NCBI GenBank assembly: GCA_027011835.1
Contig: JALUZN010000088.1
Coordinates: forward strand, 1 to 38,176
Direction of reading: 5' to 3'
Source: Draconibacterium sp.
GTDB lineage: Bacteria > Bacteroidota > Bacteroidia > Bacteroidales > Prolixibacteraceae
Length of the DNA: 38,176 nt
Each line of letters begins with the position of its first letter. Position 1 is the first letter of the stretch. Below, piece by piece: positions 9,830 to 19,326 of this stretch. The notes under the pieces are model-generated. The model was not told the origin of the DNA. It searched no databases and saw nothing but the letters and a program-made list of their open reading frames with translations. The position numbers and the translations under genes are program-made.

Positions 9830-11983
9830 ATGAAAAAATTTAATCTATTGCTGCTGCTTTTTGTATTTATTTACGGGTCGGCAGTTGCCGACGAGGGAAT
9901 GTGGCTCCCCTCATTAATTCAGAAATTGAATATTGCCACAATGCAAAAAATGGGTTGCGAATTAAGTGCCGACGACATTTACAGCATAAACCATTCGAGC
10001 ATTAAAGACGCAGTGGTAGCACTCGACCACGGTTCGTGTACTGCCGAACTTATTTCTAAAGACGGGTTATTATTAACCAATCATCATTGTGGTTTTGGCG
10101 AGATTCAAAGCCACTCGAGTGTTGAACACGACTATTTGCGCGATGGGTTTTGGGCAATGTCGAAAGATGAGGAGTTGCCAAACCCACGAAAAACAGTGTC
10201 GTTCTTGATTAGTATTGAGGATGTTACTGCAAAAGTTTTAGCCGAAGTTACCGATAAAATGAGCGAGGAGGAACGGGCAAAAGCTGTTCGGAAAGTCTCG
10301 TCGGAATTGGAGAAAGAAGCAAAAGGCGACACCCATTACGAAACGTATGTTCGTAGTTTTTTCAACTCGAATAAATATTTTCTTTTTGTTGTTGAAACGT
10401 TTAAAGATATTCGTTTGGTTGGAGCACCGCCACAAGCATTAGGAAAATTTGGCGGCGATACCGATAACTGGATGTGGCCCAGGCATACCAACGATTTTTC
10501 GATGTTCCGTGTTTATTGTGGTCCCGACGGAAAACCGGCAACATACTCGAAAGACAATGTTCCTTATCACCCAAAACATTTCTTGCCCATTTCGTTGAAA
10601 GGTGTTGAAGAGGGCGATTTTGCAATGATAATGGGATATCCGGGAAGTACAGACCGTTATGAAACTTCATTTGGAGTAAAAAATACAATGGAAGTTACCA
10701 ATACAATTCGTATTGAAGTTCGCGAACAGCTGTTGAAAATTTGGGGCGATTATATGAAAACAAGCCAGAAAGCTCGTATTCAGTATGCATCGAAATATGC
10801 ACGCAGCTCGAATTATTACAAATACAGCATTGGTCAGAATAAAGGATTGAAAAGATTAAAAGTTGTTGAAAAGAAACAGAACATAGAAAAGAACTTTACC
10901 GACTGGGTAAATGCTGACAATGCAAGAAAAGAGAAATATGGGAATGCATTAAAATATATTGAAGACTCGTATAAAGATCCGAGAAACGATAGAGCAATAA
11001 CATACCTTTCGGAAGCGATGTTGCGCGGGCCTGAAGTTTTTATGTTTGCATATCGCGCCACCGGTTTGGCAGAGTTACTAAAAGAGAAAAACCCGGATAA
11101 AGAGAAAATTGCAAAAACTGCTGAACGAATTAAAAAGAGTCTCGATGGCTTTTATAAAGATTATAATGCCGCCACCGACCAAAAAGTGGTTGGAAAATTA
11201 TTGAAAATTTATGCCGATGAAAATGCGGCTACTTATTATCCCGAATTCTTTAAAACAGTAAATAAAAAATACAAAGGAGATTTCGATAAATATGCCGAAA
11301 AACTGTTTCAAAAATCGATGTTTGTCGATAAAGATAAATTTACTGCATTTTTAAACAAACCGTCGTTAAAGGCACTAAAAAAAGATATGGCATTTGTTGC
11401 TGCAAGCGATATTGTAACAAAATACCGTGAAATTAGAGCTATGCTTGGCGAGGGCGAAAAAGACCTGGCCAAAGGCCGCCGCCTGTTTCTCGCGGGTCTA
11501 ATGGAGATGGATAAAGACAAAATGTTTTATCCGGATGCCAACTCAACTATGCGTTTAACTTACGGAAAAGTTTTAGACTACATACCACGCGACGGTGTTA
11601 AGTATAACTACTTTACAACGGTTAACGGTTACCTCGAGAAAGAGATTCCCGGTGATGCCGAATTCGATGTTCCGGCAAGAATGAAAGAACTTCTTGTGGC
11701 AAAAGACTACGGACAGTATGCCGATAAGGACGGCTCGTTGCACGCTTGTTTTATTACCAACAACGATATTACAGGAGGTAATTCGGGCAGCCCGGTAATG
11801 AATGGCAAAGGAGAATTAATCGGGATAGCTTTCGATGGAAACTGGGAAGCAATGAGTGGAGATATTGCTTTCGAACCCGAATTGCAACGTTGTATTAATG
11901 TCGATATTCGTTTTGTGCTTTGGATGATAGATACTTATGCGGGTGCTACAAACCTTATCGACGAGATGGATATCAGAAAATAA
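9830..11983 (+). CDS. S46 family serine dipeptidyl-peptidase (DPP7/DPP11 type)
   Basis: ORF opens at 9803, but MKKFNLLLLLFVFIYGSAVADEGMWLPS at 9830 is a proper signal peptide start. LLLTNHHCGFGEIQSHSS (His) and DITGGNSGSPVMN (Ser) motifs. Confidence 0.93.
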   Translation: MKKFNLLLLLFVFIYGSAVADEGMWLPSLIQKLNIATMQKMGCELSADDIYSINHSSIKDAVVALDHGSCTAELISKDGLLLTNHHCGFGEIQSHSSVEHDYLRDGFWAMSKDEELPNPRKTVSFLISIEDVTAKVLAEVTDKMSEEERAKAVRKVSSELEKEAKGDTHYETYVRSFFNSNKYFLFVVETFKDIRLVGAPPQALGKFGGDTDNWMWPRHTNDFSMFRVYCGPDGKPATYSKDNVPYHPKHFLPISLKGVEEGDFAMIMGYPGSTDRYETSFGVKNTMEVTNTIRIEVREQLLKIWGDYMKTSQKARIQYASKYARSSNYYKYSIGQNKGLKRLKVVEKKQNIEKNFTDWVNADNARKEKYGNALKYIEDSYKDPRNDRAITYLSEAMLRGPEVFMFAYRATGLAELLKEKNPDKEKIAKTAERIKKSLDGFYKDYNAATDQKVVGKLLKIYADENAATYYPEFFKTVNKKYKGDFDKYAEKLFQKSMFVDKDKFTAFLNKPSLKALKKDMAFVAASDIVTKYREIRAMLGEGEKDLAKGRRLFLAGLMEMDKDKMFYPDANSTMRLTYGKVLDYIPRDGVKYNYFTTVNGYLEKEIPGDAEFDVPARMKELLVAKDYGQYADKDGSLHACFITNNDITGGNSGSPVMNGKGELIGIAFDGNWEAMSGDIAFEPELQRCINVDIRFVLWMIDTYAGATNLIDEMDIRK

Positions 11984-12006
11984 TGGTTTTATTCTGAAAA
12001 AATTTA

Positions 12007-12046
12007 AAGTAACCTCGTCAAAGTGTTGGCGGGGTTACTTATTTTA
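12007..12046 (+). terminator. Terminator after the S46 peptidase gene
   Basis: AAGTAACC(TCG)…(CGG)GGTTACTT stem (12007-12014/12033-12040) followed by a T-rich stretch. Confidence 0.65.
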
Positions 12047-12081
12047 ATTCTTGTTTTATGCTTGCAACTTATTCCTAACAA

Positions 12082-12543
12082 ATGACACGACCAAAAATTA
12101 CAATTTATACCGATGGAGCAGCCCGCGGAAATCCGGGGCCGGGAGGATACGGAATTGTTATGCTTTCGGGTGAGCACCGGAAAGAAATTTCGCAAGGATA
12201 CCGGCACACAACAAATAACCGAATGGAATTGTTGGCCGTAATTGTTGCTCTCGAATCATTAAAAATTGAAGGTTCGGAAGTTACCATTTATACCGACTCG
12301 AAATATGTTGCCGATTCGGTAACAAAAGGGTGGGTTTTTAACTGGGTGAAAAAACGTTTTAAAGGCAAAAAAAATGCCGACCTGTGGATGCGTTTCCTCG
12401 AAATTTACAAAAAACATATCGTAAAATTTGTTTGGGTTAAAGGGCATGCAAACAATCCGTTAAACGAACGTTGCGACGAACTTGCCGTTGAAGCTTCTTT
12501 CGAGCCAAACTTGCCCGAAGACACAGGATACAAGCCTGAATAG
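12082..12543 (+). CDS. rnhA: Ribonuclease HI
   Basis: 153 aa; YTDGAARGNPGPGGYG, NNRMELLAVIVALE, YTDSKYVADSV, VKGHANNPLNERCDELA. Confidence 0.97.
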   Translation: MTRPKITIYTDGAARGNPGPGGYGIVMLSGEHRKEISQGYRHTTNNRMELLAVIVALESLKIEGSEVTIYTDSKYVADSVTKGWVFNWVKKRFKGKKNADLWMRFLEIYKKHIVKFVWVKGHANNPLNERCDELAVEASFEPNLPEDTGYKPE

Positions 12544-12572
12544 CCGTAATTGCAATCACAAAAAAGAGGGAA

Positions 12573-13448
12573 TTAGTTTATCTCCCAATACAATGTACTC
12601 CCTTTTAATTGCAGATAATCGAAATCGTACCTGTCGTAAATAAAGTTGATTGGGAAGAGTTGCAGGTAATTAACATTTTGCCCGTTTAACATGGCCGGTT
12701 TCCATTCTCCTTTTAATGTTTCAAATGCATTTATTGCTACTTCATCAACACTTTCGGCAAAGCCTTTTACAACTCTTACCCCCGATATTGTGCCATCGGT
12801 ACGAACAACAAAGCCAACCACTATTTTCCCGTTTACATTGTCGCCACTTATTCCGGCCTTTTTAAATGCCTGAACAATATGTTGGTTTAAAATTTCTGTT
12901 CCGGGTTTAAAAAGGGGCACACTATCAACCGAATAGAAAATATTATCGGCATCTTTCTCTCCCGTTGGCAACCAGTTTTTATTCGAAATAAGTTCGTTGT
13001 TTTTATATTGCGAAACCGATTTTATCCGGCCGTTTTTATAAAAGTCGGTTATTTGCCCATCGAAAATTAGTGGAACTTTTGATGTGGAGAAACCGGTTCT
13101 TTTAATTCGCTCCTTTAACCAGTCGGTAAATTTCCACGTTCCGTTTTCCATTTTTTCAAAATGTCGCATAATTCGTCCCGAGAATTCGTCGCCTCTTATT
13201 TTTATCTTTGATATAGTATCCGACAAAACCGTTATTTTCTCGGAGAAAAGAAAATGCCACCCATCGTCATCCAATTTTGAAGTGATAACGGTAATTTTTT
13301 TGAAGATTCCGCGCTTTACCTTTTTTTTAATTACTGCTGTTTCATAATTACAGGTTTTACCATTTACACCAAAATAAAATGTGGTGTCGATTTGGCTAAA
13401 CAGGAGGGTTGGGAAAAGAATAAGAAAAGTAGTTAAAAACGTTTTCAT
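12573..13448 (-). CDS. Secreted protein with TonB C-terminal-like domain
   Basis: Signal peptide MKTFLTTFLILFPTLLFSQ; C-terminal VVGFVVRTDGTISGVRVVKGFAESVDEVAINAFETLKGEWKPAMLNGQNVN. Confidence 0.75.
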   Translation of the reverse strand: MKTFLTTFLILFPTLLFSQIDTTFYFGVNGKTCNYETAVIKKKVKRGIFKKITVITSKLDDDGWHFLFSEKITVLSDTISKIKIRGDEFSGRIMRHFEKMENGTWKFTDWLKERIKRTGFSTSKVPLIFDGQITDFYKNGRIKSVSQYKNNELISNKNWLPTGEKDADNIFYSVDSVPLFKPGTEILNQHIVQAFKKAGISGDNVNGKIVVGFVVRTDGTISGVRVVKGFAESVDEVAINAFETLKGEWKPAMLNGQNVNYLQLFPINFIYDRYDFDYLQLKGSTLYWEIN

Positions 13449-13466
13449 AGGTAACTATTTTATGAA

Positions 13467-14078
13467 TCAGATATCTAATTTTAGTTGCTCGTTAAGCAAT
13501 CTGAATGTCATTCGGTGGTATTTTGTTACACCGTATTTTTTTATTCCTTCGCGGTGTTTTTTTGTTGGGTAGCCCTTGTTTTTATCCCAATCGTAATATG
13601 GAAATTCGTTATGAATTTGTTCCATAAAATCGTCGCGATAGGTTTTTGCCAAAACCGATGCAGCAGCAATAGAGAGGAAACGTCCGTCGCCTTTAATCAT
13701 ACAGGTAAACGGAATATCGGTTTGCGGCCGAAAGCGATTCCCGTCGATGAGCAGATGTTCCGGTTTTATTTTGAGCTTTTTTACAGCGCGGTTCATAGCC
13801 GTAAACGATGCATTTAAAATATTTATTTTATCAATTTCTTCGTTTGTAACTGCTTCTACAGCCCACGCAAGTGCTTCTTTTTCAATAATTGGGCGAAGTT
13901 TGTAGCGCTGTCTCTCGGTCAGTTTTTTCGAGTCGTTTAATAGGTCGTTTTTAAAGTCGGGAGGTAAAATAACTGCTGCCGCATAAACCGGCCCCGCCAA
14001 ACATCCGCGTCCGGCCTCGTCGCAACCGGCCTCAATGGTGTCTTTTTTATGAAAAGGAAGTAGTTGTGTTTTTTTCAT
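13467..14078 (-). CDS. rnhB: Ribonuclease HII
   Basis: 203 aa; [42 protein letters not shown]. Confidence 0.97.
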   Translation of the reverse strand: MKKTQLLPFHKKDTIEAGCDEAGRGCLAGPVYAAAVILPPDFKNDLLNDSKKLTERQRYKLRPIIEKEALAWAVEAVTNEEIDKINILNASFTAMNRAVKKLKIKPEHLLIDGNRFRPQTDIPFTCMIKGDGRFLSIAAASVLAKTYRDDFMEQIHNEFPYYDWDKNKGYPTKKHREGIKKYGVTKYHRMTFRLLNEQLKLDI

Positions 14079-14194
14079 AAACCGTTATTCTTATTTTTCA
14101 ACACACATTTTTTAATTTTATGCCGATTCTCTTTTCAAAACTTGAAAAATATTCCATTTATTATACAACGTATTGAATAAGGAAAAGAACCAAT

Positions 14195-15319
14195 TTATTG
14201 CAAAGCTCTTTCAATACTCAACCACAGCAGCCGGGCAGTTTCGTCCCAGCTAAATTTATCTTTCTGAATATATCCTTTTGCTATTAAGTCGTTTTGTAAA
14301 TCTGTATTGCCAGCCAATTTCAGCATTGCATTGGTTATCTGGTCTATTTTTAGCGGGTCGGCATATAAAACGGCATTTCCGCCAACTTCGGGAATTGAAG
14401 TAGTATTTGAACAGATAACCGGAATTCCTGCGCTCATCGCTTCAACAATTGGTATTCCGAAACCTTCGAAAAAAGGCACAAAAGTGAGTGCTGTTGCCGC
14501 CCCGAAAATATCGTGCAGGTCGGCCGAAGAAACGCGCCCGGTAAATACCACATCGTTTTTAAAGCGCATATTGTCGTAAACGTTGAAAATATCGCCGGTT
14601 TTGTGCATCTGCCCGCCCACAATTACCAGTTTCATTGTGTTGTCGACTACTGTTTTAAAGGCATCGAAAGCTCTTAAAAGTCCACTTATATTTTTACGTG
14701 GATGCAACGCTCCAACAAACAGAAAATACTCGGAGCCACCGGTGTATTTCGTTCTTACTTCAATTTTATTTTCATTCGAAATAGGTTCAAAAATCTGATT
14801 TATTCCGTCGTAAACTACATCAATTTTGTCGTAATCTACCTTAAACGAACGAGTAATATCCTCTTTCGAATAGAACGAAACCGTTGCAATTCGTTTGGCA
14901 ATTCTTGCAAATTTCGGGAAATACTTGTTGTAGTATTTTGCCTTTAACCACGGTAAATCTTTTGGCCGGTGAACAAAGTTAATATCGTGTATTACTGCAA
15001 GTTGTGGTACTTTTGTGCGAAGCGATAAATAACCGTCGGGAGAGAGAAACAGGTCGGCATTGTATTTTTTTAATACCCGTGGAATTTGGTAGTCGAACCA
15101 CAAATACCACAAAACAGGGTGGCGGGTGGGTGGCCCAATTACAACCGGAGTAATGTTGTCGGAAAAAATATAACTTTTGTCGTATGGCCGGTCGAAGATA
15201 AAAATAAACCGATGCTCGGGATGGTTAATGGTAATCCGTTTCAATGTTTCTAATGTAAACCAACCAATTCCTTCGAGTTTGCCTTTTAATAATAACCGGG
15301 TATTTACCGCTATAATCAT
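14195..15319 (-). CDS. Glycosyltransferase family 4 protein
   Basis: 374 aa; FLFVGALHPRKNISGLLRAF and FFEGFGIPIVEAMSAGIPVICSNTTSIPEVGG. Confidence 0.9.
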   Translation of the reverse strand: MIIAVNTRLLLKGKLEGIGWFTLETLKRITINHPEHRFIFIFDRPYDKSYIFSDNITPVVIGPPTRHPVLWYLWFDYQIPRVLKKYNADLFLSPDGYLSLRTKVPQLAVIHDINFVHRPKDLPWLKAKYYNKYFPKFARIAKRIATVSFYSKEDITRSFKVDYDKIDVVYDGINQIFEPISNENKIEVRTKYTGGSEYFLFVGALHPRKNISGLLRAFDAFKTVVDNTMKLVIVGGQMHKTGDIFNVYDNMRFKNDVVFTGRVSSADLHDIFGAATALTFVPFFEGFGIPIVEAMSAGIPVICSNTTSIPEVGGNAVLYADPLKIDQITNAMLKLAGNTDLQNDLIAKGYIQKDKFSWDETARLLWLSIERALQ

Positions 15320-15420
15320 AAAGTTTACTGTTCAATTTGTGGTAAATGTACAAAGTCTGAGCAAATATTTGCTACTTTTATCCGGTCAAATTAAACGAGT
15401 AACTTTTCAATATTTTAATT

Positions 15421-16857
15421 TTGAAACGCAAATTTGTAACCAATCTTATATTATTACTTTCGCTAAATCTGTTAATCAAACCGTTTTGGATTTTCGGAAT
15501 AGACCGGCCCGTACAAAATCTTGTGGGCGACCAGAGTTACGGAATGTATTTTGCGCTTTTTAATTTCTCAATGATTTTAAATATTTTTCTCGATGTTGGA
15601 ATAACAAATTTCAATAACCGGAATATTGCACAACACAATTTTTTACTTCGTAAACACCTTTCGAATATTGTTGGTCTGAAATTTATACTCGCCGGTGTTT
15701 ATGCCCTCTTTAGCCTTTCTATTGCTGCAATTATTGGGTACGATAAAGTCCAGTTTCATCTGCTTTTCTTCTTGATATTCAATCAGTTTTTAATTTCGTT
15801 TACTCTCTATTTGCGGTCCAATATCAGCGGGTTGCACCTCTTCCGCACCGACAGTCTTATTTCGGTTCTCGACCGCAGTTTAATGATTGCTATTTGTAGT
15901 ATTCTGCTTTTTACCGAAATATTAAATCAACCGTTTACCATCGAAATGTTTGTTTATGTGCAAACCGTGGCGTATTTGGCAACTGCGCTTATTACGTTTA
16001 TGGTGGTATTGAAAAAATCGGGAAGAATAAAAATTCGTTTCAATCTGAAATTTTTTGTTGTGTTTTTGCGGAAATCGTATCCGTATGCACTGCTTATTTT
16101 GTTAATGTCGTTTTACAATCGGATTGATTCGGTAATGCTCGAACGTTTATTACCCAATCCGTTGGGAAAAGAACAGGCCGGAATTTATGCACAGTCGTTC
16201 CGGTTGTTAGATGCTGTTTCAATGTTCGGGGTGCTTTTTGCCGGGTTGTTGCTACCCATTTTTGCCAAAATGATAAAACAGAAAGAACCGGTGGGGCAAA
16301 TGGTACAGCTTTCGTACACGCTAATTATTGTTCCGGCCATTATTATTGCCATCTCAAGTGTTTACTATCATAGCCAAATTATGAATCTTTTGTACACATC
16401 GAGCACCGAAGAGTCGTCGGGAATTCTTGGCGTTTTAATGATTGGTTTTACTGGAATTGCAACCACCTACATTTTCGGGTCGCTGCTAACAGCAAACGGC
16501 AGTATGAAACACCTTAATATAATGGCATTTACGGCAATGATTTTAAACATTGTTTTAAATTTTATTTTAATACCCCGTTTTCACGCTTTTGGCTCGGCGT
16601 ATGCGAGTTTAATTACGCAGCTTTTTGCCGGTGTTACACAAATAATTCTGGTCTACTTTATTTTTAAGTTGAAATTTAATCCCGGTTTTATATTCAGGTT
16701 ATTGCTTTTTGTTGGCGTTGTTGCCGTTTTAGGAACGGTTTCTAAAAATATCGACAATTGGTTGACAGGGTACCTGGTAATGATTTTTGCTTCGGTTTTC
16801 TTTGCTATTTTACTGAAATTGTTCAATATAAAAGATTTGTATCATATCATTCGTTAG
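15421..16857 (+). CDS. Polysaccharide flippase / MATE-like oligosaccharide export membrane protein (Wzx-like)
   Basis: 478 aa, many TM helices; first codon of the track ORF is TTG (start needs confirmation); FYNRIDSVMLERLLP… resembles polysaccharide biosynthesis transporters. Confidence 0.82.
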   Translation: MKRKFVTNLILLLSLNLLIKPFWIFGIDRPVQNLVGDQSYGMYFALFNFSMILNIFLDVGITNFNNRNIAQHNFLLRKHLSNIVGLKFILAGVYALFSLSIAAIIGYDKVQFHLLFFLIFNQFLISFTLYLRSNISGLHLFRTDSLISVLDRSLMIAICSILLFTEILNQPFTIEMFVYVQTVAYLATALITFMVVLKKSGRIKIRFNLKFFVVFLRKSYPYALLILLMSFYNRIDSVMLERLLPNPLGKEQAGIYAQSFRLLDAVSMFGVLFAGLLLPIFAKMIKQKEPVGQMVQLSYTLIIVPAIIIAISSVYYHSQIMNLLYTSSTEESSGILGVLMIGFTGIATTYIFGSLLTANGSMKHLNIMAFTAMILNIVLNFILIPRFHAFGSAYASLITQLFAGVTQIILVYFIFKLKFNPGFIFRLLLFVGVVAVLGTVSKNIDNWLTGYLVMIFASVFFAILLKLFNIKDLYHIIR

Positions 16858-17071
16858 GCACAGGCACGAGGAATGAAACAGAATGATACATTTGCTACAA
16901 GAAAACAGATAAATGAAAAGCCCACGCACAAATAGCCCATTTGTTTTTTTTGCCGACACACTGGCACACCCTAAAAAACACAAAAGAGAGCTATTTTTTA
17001 ATCAACGCTCGGACAGAATTAAAAAAAGAAAAAGTAATTTTAAAAACTAAATAAAAGGACAAAAATAATAG

Positions 17072-18871
17072 ATGAAGAACTTTAAAGAAAAGTCAGATAA
17101 AATATGGGAAGTTGCAAATCTTCTCAGAGGCGATTACAAAAGAGCAGATTATGGAAAAGTAATTTTGCCAATGACAGTGCTAAGGCGTTTGGATTGTGTA
17201 TTAAAACCCACCAAACAAGCCGTACTTGATTACTTGCCAACAGTTGAAAAATTAAAAGAAAGTGCAAAAGACATTGCTTTGAACAAAAAAGCAGGGTTTA
17301 ACTTTCATAACCGAAGTCAATTTGACTTTGATAAATTAATTGCCGACCCAAATAATATTGCAGTAAATCTTAGAAACTTTATTAACGGATTTTCTACAAG
17401 TGCAAGGGAGATAATTGAATATTTCAACTTTGACGACCAAATAGACCGTATGGACGACCCCAAAGCTGATATTCTTTTTCGTGTTGTAAAAGCATTTCAG
17501 GAAATAGACTTATCAGACGATGACCCAATGGTTATGGGGTACATTTTTGAAGACCTGATTAGACGATTCTCTGAACAGTCCAACGAAACAGCAGGAGAAC
17601 ACTTTACACCACGAGAAGTAATTCGTTTGATGGTTAATGTGCTTTTTAACGAAGACAGCGATACCCTGACCAAAGAGGGAATTGTAAAAACAATGTACGA
17701 CCCTGCTTGCGGAACCGGTGGAATGCTTTCGGTTGCAGAGCAGTACTTGAACGAACTAAACACAAAAGCAGAACTTAAAGTTTTCGGACAGGAAATAAAT
17801 CCTGAATCGTATGCAATTTGTAAATCGGATATGCTGATTAAAGGGCAAAATCCTTCCAATGTAAAATTTGGAAATACCTTTACGGTTGACGGATTGGAAG
17901 ATGAAAAATTTGATTATATGCTTTCAAATCCGCCTTTTGGAGTGGACTGGAAAAAAGCACAAAAAATAATAAAAGCCGAACACGAAAACAAAGGAATGCG
18001 TGGGCGTTTTGGTGCAGGACTACCACGAATTAACGATGGTTCGCTACTCTTTTTGCAACATATGATTTCTAAAATGAAACCGGACGGAACACGAATAGGA
18101 ATTGTATTTAATGGTTCGCCTCTTTTTTCAGGTGCTGCCGGTAGCGGAGAAAGCGAAATTAGAAAATGGATTATTGAAAATGATTGGTTGGAAACCATTA
18201 TTGCTCTACCCGACCAACTATTTTACAACACCGGTATTTCAACATACATCTGGATTATTACCAACAACAAAAGTGCTGAACGTAAAGGGAAAGTACAGCT
18301 TATAAATGCCACAGGTGCAAAAGATGAAGAACTTGTGAGCGAAGGTAAGCTCGATAGTAACCGTTTTTGGCGGAAAATGGATAAAAGTTTGGGGAACAAA
18401 CGGAAAAAGATTGTTGAAAACGGAACAGAAAACGGAATTGGTTTTATAACGCAATTGTATGGCAACTTTGAAGAAAATGAATTTTCAAAAATAGTACCTA
18501 ATGAATATTTTGCTTACTGGCGTGTAACCGTAGAACAACCTTTAAAAGATGAAAACGGTGAAATTGTAAAAACCAAAGGCAAGCCCAAAGCAGATACAAG
18601 CTTACGAGATTATGAAAATATCCCATTCCTTAAAAAAGATGAAGAAGGAAACCTTGTACCGCAAACTATTGAAGAATATTTTGAGCGCGAAGTTAAACCA
18701 CATTTGTCTGGTGCCTGGATTGATGAAAAGAAAACCAAGATTGGCTACGAAATAAACTTTACCAAATATTTCTACGAGTTTAAGCCCTTGCGTTCTCTGG
18801 AAGAGATAAAAGCCGATATTTTGGCATTGGAAAAAATGTCAGAATTGGGATTAACCCGATTGTTTGATTAA
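17072..18871 (+). CDS. hsdM: Type I restriction-modification system DNA methyltransferase subunit
   Basis: 599 aa; GEHFTPREVIRLMV, YDPACGTGGMLS, LSNPPFGVDW (N6-adenine MTase). Confidence 0.97.
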   Translation: MKNFKEKSDKIWEVANLLRGDYKRADYGKVILPMTVLRRLDCVLKPTKQAVLDYLPTVEKLKESAKDIALNKKAGFNFHNRSQFDFDKLIADPNNIAVNLRNFINGFSTSAREIIEYFNFDDQIDRMDDPKADILFRVVKAFQEIDLSDDDPMVMGYIFEDLIRRFSEQSNETAGEHFTPREVIRLMVNVLFNEDSDTLTKEGIVKTMYDPACGTGGMLSVAEQYLNELNTKAELKVFGQEINPESYAICKSDMLIKGQNPSNVKFGNTFTVDGLEDEKFDYMLSNPPFGVDWKKAQKIIKAEHENKGMRGRFGAGLPRINDGSLLFLQHMISKMKPDGTRIGIVFNGSPLFSGAAGSGESEIRKWIIENDWLETIIALPDQLFYNTGISTYIWIITNNKSAERKGKVQLINATGAKDEELVSEGKLDSNRFWRKMDKSLGNKRKKIVENGTENGIGFITQLYGNFEENEFSKIVPNEYFAYWRVTVEQPLKDENGEIVKTKGKPKADTSLRDYENIPFLKKDEEGNLVPQTIEEYFEREVKPHLSGAWIDEKKTKIGYEINFTKYFYEFKPLRSLEEIKADILALEKMSELGLTRLFD

Positions 18872-18882
18872 AGGATTACATT

Positions 18883-19326
18883 ATGAGTGAAGAAATAAAA
18901 GATGATTTGACCTATAAAATAATAGGTTGTGCAATGAAAGTTCATAGCACACTTGGTAATGGTTTTCAGAAAGTAATTTATCAACGGGCATTGGCTATTG
19001 AAATGCGAAAACAGGGGATTGAATTTGAACGGGAACTGGAAATGCCTTTGTTTTACGAAGGTTACTCAATAGGAAGCAGGAGAGTTGACTTTTTAGTGGA
19101 AAACAAAGTAATGGTTGAGTTAAAAGCATTGGTTAAATTAGAAGATGTGCATTTGGCACAAGGTTTAAACTACTTGGTTGCCTACAAAGTAGATTTAGGT
19201 CTGTTGTTAAATTTTGGTGCACAAAGCCTTGAAATAAAACGATTAAGACACCCGAAAAACAAACAAAACCCTGCAAAACAAATCCAAAAATCAAATCATC
19301 CGAAAAATCCAAATTCTGACAAATGA
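18883..19326 (+). CDS. GxxExxY family protein (putative PD-(D/E)XK-like)
   Basis: 147 aa; LGNGFQKVIYQRALAIEM…RRVDFLVENKVMVELKALVKL…HLAQGLNYLVAYKVDLGLLLNFG. The namesake Glu is Lys here. Confidence 0.85.
   Translation: MSEEIKDDLTYKIIGCAMKVHSTLGNGFQKVIYQRALAIEMRKQGIEFERELEMPLFYEGYSIGSRRVDFLVENKVMVELKALVKLEDVHLAQGLNYLVAYKVDLGLLLNFGAQSLEIKRLRHPKNKQNPAKQIQKSNHPKNPNSDK

Noticed and set aside
15177-15563. 128-aa plus-strand ORF spanning the GT4/flippase divergent region
   Set aside because: Overlaps both well-supported genes in other frames; no recognisable domain.
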